Position numbers and translations under genes: made by a program. Positions 11,983 through 24,680 of a stretch of 64,000 nt of DNA are shown one piece after another (within the stretch, counting starts at the first letter, position 1; every line of letters starts with the position of its first letter). Under the pieces are notes generated by a model. The model worked only from the letters and a program-made list of their open reading frames with translations, did not search any database and was not told where the DNA came from. The stretch comes from Batrachochytrium dendrobatidis JAM81 (Eukaryota > Chytridiomycota > Chytridiomycetes > Rhizophydiales): positions 656,370 to 720,369 of the forward strand of contig NW_006281112.1 in the NCBI RefSeq assembly GCF_000203795.2. Reading direction: 5' to 3'.

Positions 11983-13288
11983 ATGCGATTTGAACTGCTC
12001 GCTGGCAATGAAATGCTGCAACTGCCATTGCCGGATAAAGAGGCCAGAACATTGATAGGACACACTGCTGCAGTTCATACAGTTGTATACAGCAGTGATG
12101 GGGCGTATTGTCTTACTGGAAGTGCTGACCGCTCAGTCAAACTATGGAATCCTGTAACCGGAATGTGTATCAAAACTTACTCGACTCATAGTAAAGATGT
12201 TCTTGGAATTGCACTGTAAGAATCATCCACTGCCTTGTATCTCATAATCTAGCATAGTTTATACATACAAGTTTGCAATGGGTAAAATTCCACGCATCGA
12301 TCTGATGCTAGATTCAACTTTATTAAATCCAATCTTATTCACTGCTAGACCACAGTCGGCTTCTGATAATAGTCGGTTTGCTTCTTGCAGCATGGATCGT
12401 GGTGTGATCCTATGGGATGTGGGAACAGGCCGTCCGGTTCAAAAATGGAACGAACACACTCAACGAGTCAATACGGTTGCATTTAATTTAGATGCATCGA
12501 TCCTTGCTTCGGGATCGTATGATACTACTGTTCGATTATGGGACTGTCGTGCTCGGAATACTTGGAAACCTATTCAGATACTTGACGGATCAAAAGATAG
12601 TGTGGAAGCAGTTCAGATTTTGGATACGGAAATTTTGGTTGGATGTGTTGATGGCAGACTGAAGATTTACGATGTTCGAACTGGAAGAGTCACTATAGAC
12701 GCAGTTGGACGTACGAGATTGATTTGAATTTTGCAAAACAATTTTGATTCTTCTGGATGATCTGCATATGTAGTTTAACTCACTGACAAGTAATTTTGTA
12801 GATCCCATTATTTCAGCACGGTTTTCAAATGACGGAAATTGCATTTTGGTCAATACTTTAGATAGTAAGATCAGATTATTTGACAAAGAAACCGGCGAGT
12901 TGCTAAGCGAGTAAGTTTTCTAGAAAGTATACAATTTTAATGCCATGCTAATCCAGTTCATTGATTTGGCAGATATACCGGTCACAAAAACTCGGATTAC
13001 CGAGTGGTATCAACCTTTTCATATACTGATGCACACGTCATAAGTGGCAGCGAAGACGGTCGTATATGCATGTGGGATCTTGTAGAAGTAATTTGATTTT
13101 TGCATCTTGTACAATCATAAGCTGTTGAATTAAGCTGACCAATTTATTGAATTTTAAAATGACTTTAGGGGAATCTTGAAAAAACACTCGAGGGACACAC
13201 AATGGCAGTTACCTGCGTTGCATACCATCCCAAACTTCATACCATGGTATCTACATCACTAGATGGAACAGTCAAAGTTTGGGAATAA
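11983..13288 (+). CDS. WDR83: WD-repeat protein 83 / MORG1 homologue
   Basis: A seven-bladed WD40 propeller. In animals it is a MAPK scaffold and a component of catalytic spliceosomes. Five exons, 11983-12215, 12349-12710, 12802-12910, 12973-13087 and 13169-13288, sum to 939 bases and give 312 residues; human WDR83 has 315. Repeats run through the whole protein with GH...W-D type ends: SADRSVKLWNP, SMDRGVILWDV, SYDTTVRLWDC, a DVRTGR blade, the LDSKIRLFDKETGELL blade, SEDGRICMWDL and SLDGTVKVWE just before the stop. The N-terminal LP.KEARTLIGHTAAVH segment is characteristic of this orthologue rather than a generic WD40 protein. Its neighbour across the promoter, CWF19L1, is also a splicing factor. 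Confidence 0.93.
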
Positions 13289-13414
13289 CGCTAGAGTAGC
13301 GGCAGTACGCAATGTCGACGGCTTACAAATACCAATAATCCAAAAGTTGATAAGCCCATCAGTAATAAATACAATACTGCCCAGAAACAGCGACCACCAC
13401 AAGATTTGCTCGGC

Positions 13415-15637
13415 TTATACTAATTTTACTTTGCGCATAATGTAAAATATAAAGGCAGCGAGAATTGTCATGCCTGCTAAAATCATAAAAAACCATCGCA
13501 AATCGACTGGTCCATCTACTTCCTGCCCAGGAACTTGGACGTTCATTCCCCAAAGACCTAGCGAATCAATATAAGTAAAGAGTCATACATCTATGCATTG
13601 GATAAACAGGTCTTACCAGTAACAACATTGAGCGGTACCAGAATACTAGCCAAGGCAGTCATACGCATCACTACATCAGAAGTACGATTGGAGGCTTGAG
13701 TGATTTCAATAGAAATCTGTGCCAAATAATTTGAATGCGATCTACCCAATGTCTTTTCCGAATGCAGCAGATTTTGCATCATAGTAATGACATGGTCGTG
13801 AATATCCTCTAAATACAGACGAGTTTCAGAATCAGGAGCAAGCCGCTCCATACAGCGGTTAATGACCATTTTAACAACATCGGCTTTGGTAGAAAGAAGT
13901 CGAAGAAGTTGAGTGACTTGTTTTCGAGCATGTCCAATCCGCCGTAACATGTCGGATTGTTCAGATTCCTTGAGAATGAGAACGAGCTCGTCAATGTTGT
14001 CGACTTCCAACTCGATGAATTTAATTAACGGAATGAAACTGTCGGTAATATCGTCAATAAGCGCATAGTTGATCCAGTCTATGTTATGCAAAGCAGACAT
14101 TCAAATTGGTGCAGATTAGAATAGTGTATAACAGCAATTGCTAAAACGTAAATACTTGCCTGTGGTAACTTGCAATCCATATGCATGCAATTGGTCGATA
14201 CGATTCAGTACATTGCTTGCATGCGGATTTGGTCTGAAATGAAACTAGACTCGATTATAACACAAAGTGGTTGGCAAATATGAATTTTTGTTTCAACAAA
14301 ATGACAACTTACAGAAATGACGCATTCACGGAAAATGACAATGTAGACTGGAATAGGAGCCATGAACCTTGAGCTAGCATGATCTTGTTCAAACGATCGA
14401 ATGACAACAAAGTAATAGTTGTTGAACACTTCACATTTCTCGCGGGTATCTGGAGTTTGAATATCTTCGTCAGTGAGGGGATGAATGCCAAATGCCCTAC
14501 TGATATTAAACATTTCTGTTGGAGTAGGTTGACAAACATCTAGCCAAAAAGGACCGTCTTCGAGAATGTCCTTGACTGGACGGTCAAACTTGTTTAAATT
14601 GATTTCATCAAATGTGGGAGCACGAACGACTCCGGTGGTTTCTGAAAAAAACATGAACCTAGATGTCTAGATTGATTACAAAGCAGTGTCAATTTCTGAT
14701 TATCCAAAACAGTTAAATCGACACATCAACTCACGGCATATTTGGACGATGCGGATGAAGACTGACGATCAAATGCAGCAGCAATTGTATCATAATTGAG
14801 ACCATTTTCAGGCTGTCTTTCACTGACCATGTTTTCTCTTTCAAACTGAGAATGACAATCTAACCGAGCATCTAGACGATTGTGCGAGGACGTATGCGAT
14901 GGATTGCTAATGGCTGTCAAATTAGGAAAAGATGCACTTTGACCTTGTAAACCAGAGTAAGCAATAGAACGAGGCTGAGAGGCAGAGGTTTCCAAGAATA
15001 TACTATGACGATGTGCAGTAGGTTTAGGAATGGTTATGTTGTCACTCCCAACAGCGTCTGCAGTTTCTGACGGAGGGCTGGAAGTGACTGCGTTGCTTTG
15101 GAACATTCCAGCTCTGTGATAAGCTGGATGTCTAGGACTAATGGACAGTGTAGATGGCAGCATTACAGCAGAAGGAGATGTCATGTAAATACTACGGTCA
15201 TGCACACAAGACCCAGCAGCTTTACTAGCTGCCATAGTCTTTTGATAACTCCCAACAATGCTTGCAGACTTGAACGAAGTGTTGTAAAACTCTCTGTCTG
15301 CATGAAAGGCAGCAGCAGAAGCAGTGGTCGGATCATCAAACACAACTGTTCCGGTCCGTAATGGCAGATTGACAGAACTCTGTCGATGAGGACGATCATA
15401 AAAAGGCTGCAATGGTTTGTCATTTGGTTTACTGGCATCGGATAACTCAGAATATGCAACATCTGAGCTAGAGAGCGGCGATGCAGTGGTAGAAGATGCT
15501 ATTTTAGTAACACCGCTATGAACGTTGGTGTTGACTGTATCAGTCGATACAGTAAATGTACATAGCAATGGCTCTTGCGACTCGTTTCGATCTGGATGCA
15601 TGACTACAGTAAAAGTCGATACTTGTGCAAGGTGCAT
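13415..15637 (-). CDS. CorA-family magnesium transporter, Mnr2/Alr1 type
   Basis: A Mg2+ channel of the CorA superfamily, fungal Alr/Mnr2 branch, in the plasma or vacuolar membrane. The C-terminus has TM1 (MTALASILVPLNVVTG), the signature GMN in GLWGMNV, and TM2 (WFFMILAGMTILAAFIFYI) just before the stop. The cytoplasmic domain contains PFWLDVCQPT, FGIHPLTDEDI, FHFRPNPHASNVLNRI and DWINYALIDDITDSF, all family landmarks. Exons on the minus strand: 13415-13557, 13617-14078, 14160-14244, 14313 to about 14641, then a long first exon from the ATG at 15637 to about 14732. The junction between these last two is uncertain. The intron at 14079-14159 fits only with a GC donor. The N-terminal 300 residues are Ser-rich and low in structure, as in Mnr2. 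About 640 residues. Its 3' end converges on WDR83, 126 bp away. Confidence 0.9.
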
Positions 15638-15736
15638 CAATGCTTAGATCTCCCTTTTATTAATAACTTGCCATTGTTTTTGTCCTACAATCCTACATAA
15701 AATATACTCAAATGTCCTATTAACACAGTGGTTTCC

Positions 15737-16320
15737 TTTTATTCCGACACTCCAAGTTTGGTTGACATAAACTAGTCATCTTTCTGTATTTTACGACTGC
15801 CTTTAAAATGTACAATAATTAAACATTTTAGTGATTACTACAAATCAATACTTTTAGTTGAACATAAAGTCTATTATACAATGCAACTATCATTTTAAAC
15901 CTCCCTTTTTGTATAGCCATACGTTATACCATCACCAAATTTGAACCAGGTCCATTCTAATTTGGTGATTGAGTTTGGCTGGTTTGGTGTCGTCAATAGT
16001 ACTCTGCACACACTTATTATTGTATTCTGAATTTCAGATACGTTTGGATTCGAGTTCAGTGATGATTGTAAGTTTGGTTTGTAGGAAAGAAGAATTGGAG
16101 ATTGAACAAGTGGGATTGCCTGAAGCTGTGATGTGAGCATTTGTTGAGTTGCTCCACATAGAAATGAATACAATGGAAATCAGTAAACTCTAGTGAGTTC
16201 AAAGGCAGTGCTGTTTAGCACATTTAGTGGAAATTGAAACGAATATACCATGAGACTGATTGTTTACTATGCACCGACTCCCTTATTCAGTGTTCCAGTC
16301 GACGTGAATATGGCTGTAAG
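15737..16320 (-). repeat. Tc1/mariner-like relic, copy A
   Basis: One of three copies of a 580-bp relic (others 18907-19486 minus and 20591-21170 plus). It ends in CAGCCATATTCACGT next to TA on one side (16303-16320), the type of end expected for a Tc1/mariner element. A 92-codon frame (minus, stop at 15895) ends WFKFGDGITYGYTKREV, matching FKLGDCTMYGYTNRGERV of the transposase relic at 55464-55718. The rest of the catalytic domain is missing. Confidence 0.65.
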
Positions 16321-16661
16321 CCTGAATTACAGCTGAAAACAAGAGATGGAATGCTTGGATACCTGTATAAGGGTGATTTGTAAATGGAATTAAATCTCGA
16401 CAAGTCTCGCATTTACTGCTACTATTAGCATAACCTCAAGCATGCTATTGGCTAGCGTATATGCCTTGATGCCAAAAAAGTGAACTAATTGCTGTTATGA
16501 AAATGCAGTCAATACAAATGCTTATTCCTGAATAATTATTGGTCATTTATTCGTGTAGCTACCAAAGGGCCACTATTGCAAGCAAAAATGCACCTGCTGC
16601 TGTTGGGCTCTCAATCAGGGCTGCAACACGCCTTCATCTCCAGCAACCTGTGTTGGATCTA
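16321..16661 (-). repeat. Flank F, inverted copy at 20246-20590
   Basis: Adjacent to relic A; the same 340 bases lie in inverted orientation at 20246-20590, next to relic C. It encodes nothing convincing. It links relic and flank as one unit, so A+F and F'+C are an inverted pair, separate from the larger nucleotidase repeat. Confidence 0.7.
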
Positions 16662-16868
16662 CTACACTTGAACAAACCATTTCAATATTATCCAACACAC
16701 TAGACTATTGACTGTCATTCAAAAAACCATATAAATCCTTGTATTTTTGTTTATTAAGATTTGTAAAGGATGAACTTGAATTATCATCAAGATAGCATCT
16801 ATTTAAGCAATACACAATATGCATTTGAAAGAGTTGAACCGATCATGTCAAACTGTTTTAGCAATGGA

Positions 16869-18638
16869 TCAGGGCTCAAATAAAGCATCAGAATCTCGGA
16901 TTTTGGGGAAACGACCTTCAACAGCTGGCGTGATGGTTCCACGACGCTCAATGCACATTGCCAATGAATCTGCAATCAACTCGTCAGACTTGTAAGCAAT
17001 AGGCGGTATCATGTTATCACCTCCTTCTGCAATATAATCCAGAGTGTAGAAATTGTACAAGGTATCCATCTCCAAAGGTTTACCGCCTACAAGAACTTTG
17101 GTGATTTTGCTACCAATAGGTTTCTTGGAGTCAAAATCAAACGTCAAGCCAGAATACTGAGGGACAGTAATGATACTTTTTTTCAAAATGGGATTGTACA
17201 TGGCTGCAGAGTTTTCAAGAAGTTTCATGATTTGCTTGCCCGAGTATTTAAAACTTGCGACCACACTGCCAAACGGTGCAATGATCATGATATCGGCATG
17301 GGACACTGGTCCCTTGAGAATAGATGCTCGGATTGCACCAGAGTTCACCATGGCGATTTGAGCACCTTCCTCTTTATGATTTTCAATCATACAATCAGTC
17401 ACTAGATTTCCAAATGCACACTCACCAGTAATGCAGTCTTCAACAAGGAAATCTCCCAAAGATTTGCCAAGAATTTTTTCAGAAAGACTCGAAAAAGATT
17501 CACGAAGCTTATCTACTTTGGCTTGGTATTCGGGATTGGGCGTAAACTGTTGATCAAGAAGTATGGGATCGCCTTTAGGTGGTTTCATGTTGTCAAACAA
17601 ATCCCATTCAAGTTCGAGATATCCAAGATAATCGCCAAAACGGTGAGCCTGGACCACATAGGTATCCTTTCCTTCAAGATTCTTTACCACAGTTGGATAC
17701 AGACCCTCGACATTAGGAAGCGATGTGTCTTTCAAGAGAAGAGAGTGCGAGTGTCCACCAACAATGAGCTGGACTCCCTTGGTATTTTGGGCAAGATACT
17801 GGTCCTGGTGATATCCATTGTGAGAAACACAAATGATACGCTTAATGCCCTGGCTGTGCAGTTCGTCGACATATTTCTGGACTGGCGCAACAGGATCGTA
17901 AAACTTGACATCCCTTCCTCCAGTGGTAATCTCTGCAGTTGTCTTGGTAATGTATCCAATAATGGCAAGAGAGTACTTTTCCAAGTAGATATATGGCACG
18001 ACACCTGCATCTTTAAGCCTTGGCGCTGTCGTCAACTCAATATTGGATGAAAGAGCTGGGAAATTGAGTGATTTGATAAAGTCGGCTAGATAACCGACAC
18101 CACGATCAAACTCGTGGTTTCCTAAAGACATGGCATCATATTTCAGATCATTCATGAATTCAGCAGATGGCTTTCCACCAAATATATTGAAAAACATGGT
18201 GCCTTGGAATTGATCGCCTGCATCCAGCATCAAAACGTCCTTGGCATTTTTTCGAATCTGGTCAACAGCTGTTTTGATACGAGCTATACCACCATAGCAA
18301 GTGTTTGCGTCAATTTCTGCCTGAGAGCAGTCCACACCGCCAACATTAAACTGGTCAAGATGAGCGTGTATATCTAAAACAGTGACATGATAAAATCAGT
18401 ACAGATTTTCGTGAATTGTCATCAATAGCTTAATATTCAAACCATATTGTCTACAAACTATGGCTTGATGAAACGTAGTTTAGCAATCCATCTATTTCAA
18501 CTCACCATTTGTATGAACAAGTGTAATTTTGTTGGGTGCGAATCCGTTTGGACGAATTGAAGTTCCAGCCTTTGTTGGAACAGCAACAGTATAGCTAACA
18601 GCAAGAGCAAATATGACTGAGAATAGTGAAGAATTCAT
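16869..18638 (-). CDS. Secreted 5'-nucleotidase (UshA/NT5E superfamily), copy 1
   Basis: A metallophosphoesterase that releases phosphate from extracellular nucleotides. Two exons (18506-18638 and 16869-18373, intron 132 bp) close to 545 residues. The start at 18638 gives a signal peptide (MNSSLFSVIFALAVSYTVA). Metal-binding motifs: HTNDIHAHLD (spanning the intron), DAGDQFQGT, GNHEFD, VSHNGYHQD and GGHSHS. The C-terminal nucleotidase domain contains NSGAIRAS, APFGS and NFYTLDYIAEGGD. No C-terminal GPI-type hydrophobic tail is seen, so it is probably soluble. Host AMP or ATP is a plausible substrate (inference). It differs from the copy at 21441 by only a few residues, for example Ile for Thr in FFN[I/T]FGG and Glu for Asp in IA[E/D]GG. 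Confidence 0.94.
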
Positions 18639-18906
18639 GATTGAGATTTGGATGATGGTAGTTTGATATCGTGAAGTCTGCCATTTATATAGGAAATTCA
18701 GTGCATGCTTTCGCAAAAAGTGAATACATATGGTTTCACCCGCCCTGATTTCAAAACTGTAGCTAAAATGATGATCAGCAGATTTTTTGTATGGAATGCT
18801 GTGCGAAATACATACATGGCTGCTAAACTCCCTTTTTATCCCATTGCCACTAGCTGTAACTAAATTTAGAAAGTATTTGAATAGGATCTATAATTGGAAA
18901 GTTGTT

Positions 18907-19486
18907 TTTATTCCGACACTCCAAGTTTGGTTGACATAAACTAGTCATTTTTCTGTATTTTACGACTGCCTTTAAAATGTACAATAATTAAACATTCTAA
19001 TGATTACTACAAATCAATACTTTTAGTTGAACATAGTCTATTATACAATGCAACTATCATTTTAAACCTCCCTTTTTGTATAGCCATACGTTATACCATC
19101 ACCAAATTTGAACCAGATCCATTCTAATTTGGTGATTGAGTTTGGCTGGTTTGGTGTCGTCAATAGTACTCTGCACACACTTATTATTGTATTCTGAATT
19201 TCAGATACGTTTGGATTCGAGTTCATTAATGATTGTAAGTTTGGTTTGTAGGAAAGAAGAATTGGAGATTGAACGAGTGGGATTGACTGAAGTTGTGATG
19301 TGAGCATTTGTTGAGTTGCTCCACATAGAAATGAGTATAATGGAAATCAGTAACCTTTAGTGAGTTCAAAGGCAGTGCTGTTTAGCACATTTAGTGGAAA
19401 TTGAAACGAATATACCATGAGACTGATTGTTTACTATGCACCGACTCCCTTATTCAGTGTTCCAGTCGACGTGAATATGGCTGTAA
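18907..19486 (-). repeat. Tc1/mariner-like relic, copy B
   Basis: Second copy of the relic described at 15737-16320, same orientation, about 270 bases upstream of the 5'-nucleotidase start. It ends at CAGCCATATT beside TA (19486). It forms the inner end of the left arm. Confidence 0.65.
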
Positions 19487-20245
19487 TTAGCCCTTGGCTG
19501 TTTACTCGATTTGTCAAGAATCTGTAAACGCTTCGAATAAACGTGTTTGGTTCACCAACTAGTCAATTGATTGCAGTGCTCGTGTATGAAGCTTCAATGA
19601 ATCCATACTTGTTTGAAATAAAAAATATCTTTTGAATTACTAAATATTGTACATTTTATGCTGGTTGAATATTTGATTAAAACCATTAACTGCAACTGTG
19701 ACAATGTATGGTACAAGGTCATGGATGTTGAAATGGAAATAAGATTGTCATATGATATTAAATGAGATTGATGGCGATATCGTGGGTTTGAAATGAAATG
19801 CACTATTTATTGGTCAATTGGGTTAATAGAAATGATACCACTGAGAAATTCGCATTTGATCTATCTGAGCACCAGGAGTAAATTGTTTTGGAGTTTTGGT
19901 ACATCTTTCCACATTTGAAACGACAGCTCAAGTTTGAGCAAACACATCTTTAATCTTTAAAAATACTATGCACGCAAAACTGAAAGCATTCAATATTGAA
20001 GCCAACTAGTGATTGGCATGCTTGAGTTTGAAAAGTGATCATGTCTAGTAAATATCTTATGCAGGTTTCGTGATCGGTTTTGTGCTGTTACGAGGTTTTA
20101 GGAACCCAGAACTGAATGTTTACGTCAAGCCATAACATGACAGCTATAGACTTGACAACAATGGACTGGTTGATGAGTAGTTTAGCCATATTATTGGTAT
20201 GCATTTGAAATTGAAGTCGGCCGAAACATTGGGTTTTAGAAATTC
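19487..20245. other. Central spacer of the inverted repeat
   Basis: Unique AT-rich DNA between the arms. Only short frames without family features are present. I see no gene. Confidence 0.6.
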
Positions 20246-20590
20246 GTGTAGATCTAACACAGGTTGCTGGAGATGAAGGCGTGTTGCAGCCCTGATTGAG
20301 AGTCCAACAGCAGCAGGTGCATTTTTGCTTGCAATAGTGGCCCTTTGGTAGCTACACGAATAAATGACCAATAATTATTCAGAAATAAGCATTTGTATTG
20401 GCTGCATTTTCATAACAGCAATTGGTTCACTTTTTTGGCATCAAGGCATATATGCTAGCCAATAGCATGCTTGAGGTTATGCTAATAGTAGCAGTAAATG
20501 CGAGACTTGTCGAGATTTAATTCCATTTACAAATCACCCTTATACAGCTATCCAAGCATTCCATCTCTTGTTTTCAGCTGTAATTCAGGC
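20246..20590 (+). repeat. Flank F', inverted copy of 16321-16661
   Basis: Matches 16321-16661 inverted with a few substitutions. It lies just inside the right arm, next to relic C. Confidence 0.7.
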
Positions 20591-23419
20591 TTACAGCCAT
20601 ATTCACGTCAACTGGAACACTGAATAAGGGAGTCGGTGCATAGTAAACAATCAGTCTCATGGTACATTCGTTTCAAATTCCACTAAATGTGCTAAACAGC
20701 ACTGCCTTTGAACTCACTAAAGGTTACTGGTTTCCATTGTATTCATTTCTATGTGGAGCAACTCAACAAATGCTCACATCACAACTTCAGTCAATCCCAC
20801 TCGTTCAATCTCCAATTCTTCTTTCCTACAAACCAAACTTACAATCATTACTGAACTCGAATACAAACGTATCTGAAATTCAGAATACAATAATAAGTGT
20901 GTGCAGAGTACTATTGACGACACCAAACCAGCCAAACTCAATCACCAAATTAGAATGGACCTGGTTCAAATTTGGTGATGGTATAACGTATGGCTATACA
21001 AAAAGGGAGGTTTAAAATGATAGTTGCATTGTATAATAGACTTTATGTTCAACTAAAAGTATTGATTTGTAGTAATCATTAGAATGTTTAATTATTGTAC
21101 ATTTTAAAGGCAGTCGTAAAATACAGAAAAATGACTAGTTTATGTCAACCAAACTTGGAGTGTCGGAATAAAAACAACTTTCCAATTATAGATCCTATTC
21201 AAATACTTTCTAAATTTAGTTACAGCTAGTGGCAATGGGATAAAAAGGGAGTTTAGCAGCCATGTATGTATTTCGCACAGCATTCCATACAAAAAATCTG
21301 CTGATCATCATTTTAGCTACAGTTTTGAAATCAGGGCGGGTGAAACCATATGTATTCACTTTTTGCGAAAGCATGCACTGAATTTCCTATATAAATGGCA
21401 GACTTCACGATATCAAACTACCATCATCCAAATCACAATCATGAAGTCTCCACTATTCTCAGTCATATTTGCTCTTGCTGTTAGCTATACTGTTGCTGTT
21501 CCAACAAAGGCTGGAACTTCAATTCGTCCAAACGGATTCGCACCCAACAAAATTACACTTGTTCATACAAATGGTGAGTTGAAATAGATGGATTGCTAAA
21601 CTACGTTTCATCAAGTCATAGTTTGTAGACAATATGGTTTGAAAATTAAGCTATTGATGACAATTCACGAAAATCTGTACTGATTTTATCATGTCACTGT
21701 TTTAGATATACACGCTCATCTTGACCAGTTTAATGTTGGCGGTGTGGACTGCTCTCAAGCAGAAATTGACGCAAACACTTGCTATGGTGGTATAGCTCGT
21801 ATCAAAACAGCTGTTGACCAGATTCGAAAAAATGCCAAGGACGTTTTGATGCTGGATGCAGGCGATCAATTCCAAGGCACCATGTTTTTCAATACATTTG
21901 GTGGAAAGCCATCTGCTGAATTCATGAATGATCTGAAATATGATGCCATGTCTTTAGGAAACCACGAGTTTGATCGTGGTGTCGGTTATCTAGCCGACTT
22001 TATCAAATCACTCAATTTCCCAGCTCTTTCATCCAATATTGAGTTGACGACAGCGCCAAGGCTTAAAGATGCTGGTGTCGTACCGTATATCTACTTGGAA
22101 AAGTACTCTCTTGCCATTATTGGATACATTACCAAGACAACTGCAGAGATTACCACTGGAGGAAGGGATGTCAAGTTTTACGATCCTGTTGCGCCAGTCC
22201 AGAAATATGTCGACGAACTGCACAGCCAGGGCATTAAGCGTATCATTTGTGTTTCTCACAATGGATATCACCAGGACCAGTATCTTGCCCAAAATACCAA
22301 GGGAGTCCAGCTCATTGTTGGTGGACACTCGCACTCTCTTCTCTTGAAAGACACATCGCTTCCTAATGTCGAGGGTCTGTATCCAACTGTGGTAAAGAAT
22401 CTTGAAGGAAAGGATACCTATGTGGTCCAGGCTCACCGTTTTGGCGACTATCTTGGATATCTCGAACTTGAATGGGATTTGTTTGACAACATGAAACCAC
22501 CTAAAGGCGATCCCATACTTCTCGATCAACAGTTTACGCCCAATCCCGAATACCAAGCCAAAGTAGATAAGCTTCGTGAATCTTTTTCGAGTCTTTCTGA
22601 AAAAATTCTTGGCAAATCTTTGGGAGATTTCCTTGTTGAAGACTGCATTACTGGTGAGTGTGCATTTGGAAATCTAGTGACTGATTGTATGATTGAAAAT
22701 CATAAAGAGGAAGGTGCTCAAATCGCCATGGTGAACTCTGGTGCAATCCGAGCATCTATTCTCAAGGGACCAGTGTCCCATGCCGATATCATGATCATTG
22801 CACCGTTTGGCAGTGTGGTCGCAAGTTTTAAATACTCGGGCAAGCAAATCATGAAACTTCTTGAAAACTCTGCAGCCATGTACAATCCCATTTTGAAAAA
22901 AAGTATCATTACTGTCCCTCAGTATTCTGGCTTGACGTTTGATTTTGACTCCAAGAAACCTATTGGTAGCAAAATCACCAAAGTTCTTGTAGGCGGTAAA
23001 CCTTTGGAGATGGATACCTTGTACAATTTCTACACTCTGGATTATATTGCAGACGGAGGTGATAACATGATACCGCCTATTGCTTACAAGTCTGACGAGT
23101 TGATTGCAGATTCATTGGCAATGTGCATTGAGCGTCGTGGAACCATCACGCCAGCTGTTGAAGGTCGTTTCCCCAAAATCCGAGATTCTGATGCTTTATT
23201 TGAGCCCTGATCCATTGCTAAAACAGTTTGACATGATCGGTTCAACTCTTTCAAATGCATATTGTGTATTGCTTAAATAGATGCTATCTTGATGGTAATT
23301 CAAGCTCATCCTTTACAAATCTTAATAAACAAAAATACAAGGATTTATATGGTTTTTTGAATGACAGTCAATAGTCTAGTGTGTTGGATAATATTGAAAT
23401 GGTTTGTTCAAGTGTAGTG
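20591..23419 (+). repeat. Right arm of the 2.8-kb inverted repeat
   Basis: Inverted partner of 16662-19486. It contains relic C (20591-21170, starting TTACAGCCATATTCACG, with a 118-codon frame from 20659 ending GYTKREV), the 5'-nucleotidase gene and its 3' flank. Scattered single-base differences from the left arm argue for two real copies rather than a mis-assembly. Confidence 0.9.
21441..23210 (+). CDS. Secreted 5'-nucleotidase (UshA/NT5E superfamily), copy 2
   Basis: Same gene structure as copy 1: exon 1 is 21441-21573, the intron is 132 bp, and exon 2 is 21706-23210, giving 545 residues. The signal peptide is MKSPLFSVIFALAVSYTVA. All metal-binding and nucleotidase motifs are intact. The coding sequence is open in both copies, so both may be active. 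The promoter side is also shared: a TATA-like TATATAAATGG at about 21388 lies 53 bases before the ATG. The two genes are transcribed away from each other from the centre of the inverted repeat. Confidence 0.94.
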
Positions 23420-24680
23420 AATCCAAGTCATGTATGCTAATCCTGTGATGAGATTAAATCAGGATACTCGGCATGTATCGAGTTGATGGTGTAGCAAATA
23501 TTACTGGCTGTTGTCTGATGATATATTATAGAGTTGGATTTGTAAAGTGAACACTGCTGGTAATTGAACTGCAGTATCTAGCATATTGTTTTGAATACTT
23601 TTGACTCCAAGTGCTTGATTGCGATTGCGATTGCAGGTGCAGGTGCACTTATAAACCAAATGTGTTTTGAGCGATTCATACACTCCATTCATATCTGTTT
23701 TACCCCACTTGCTCAATACATGTGAAATGAATGCAATTATTGGTTTATCAATCACTGATCCTGTGCTACAAGCCATGTGTATATTTATTGCATGTATTAC
23801 ATCATATCTCATTCCGATTGTTGGGCTAGTTCATCTATTTTGGTCTCCGTTTGGTATTTGATTTGATACTCCATTTGGCATTCCATTGTTTCATTGATGC
23901 TGTAAAGTCGAAACATTGTTTTGGAGTCTGTTGAAAATGGATTCTGGATAGCATTGCCAGTCTACAGCCATCAGACACTGTTTCCTGAACCAACCTGCTC
24001 CATTATGCTTATCAATTGATTTTGATACTAGTACTATATATTAGCATATCTACCACACCAAGTTTGGCACATGCAAAGCAAACTGATTGGCAAGACAATG
24101 ACTTTGTATAACTATAAAATCATGCATGGCGAATATGCAATTCAATCTGATGCAACTTTACTTGTCGAAGCTCGAGTGATGTCCTATATGACCAATAGGA
24201 TCACATCAGGACATACTCATTCAACCCTAATCCTGACCATGTTATTTTCAGCAATCCCTGTGATCTGATGTGGTTTAGTAGCAAGCAGCCAATCTTGAGT
24301 TTAGGGAGGAAAATCCCTTGACAATATCACACCAAAATCAATCAGTTTATCCCATATGCTCTGGTTGTCGAATGTCAATGTTTCAAGAGACACAAAAAGC
24401 ATATGTTGACTAAGAATGGTATACTAGTCAGGTCTTGGAGTTGCCCGTCAGTGTACAGGATTCAGTGAATGGTAGCCGCCCTTTGGTCAAATACAAGTCT
24501 GTGTAAACTCGATTACTAAACTTGAATAAAACAGATGGGACGACACAGTCCGGTTCAATTGTGAGGCGTGTTGTAACCTTTCATATAGTTTGTGACCCAC
24601 AAAGCTTTCGTGTAATTACTAAAATAGTTTATCCATGTGGACAATGCTTTGACAACACACTCCACTGTTACTCCTTGTCG
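23420..24680. other. Intergenic, no gene seen
   Basis: About 1.26 kb of AT-rich DNA with only short, featureless frames. It includes CAACCCTAATCC near 24224, a weak telomere-like motif upstream of the next secreted gene. Confidence 0.6.

Larger units (their letters stand above)
16662..19486 (-). repeat. Left arm of a 2.8-kb inverted repeat carrying a 5'-nucleotidase
   Basis: About 2825 bases, nearly identical in inverted orientation to 20591-23419. It contains, from the outside in, the 3' flank, the 5'-nucleotidase gene and relic B with its CAGCCATATT end. The match begins at TACACTTGAAC (about 16662) and stops at CTGTAA (19486), which is the TA edge of the relic. The spacer between arms is about 1.1 kb. 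Confidence 0.9.

Noticed and set aside
17523..18050. 175-codon frame opposite the 5'-nucleotidase (also at 22029-22556)
   Set aside because: An antisense shadow of a well-supported gene, kept open by that gene's codon pattern; the same happens in both copies.
16662..23419. Inverted repeat as an assembly artefact
   Set aside because: The arms differ at scattered bases, including amino-acid changes, and the outer flanks differ, so two real copies are more likely. Long reads would still be decisive.
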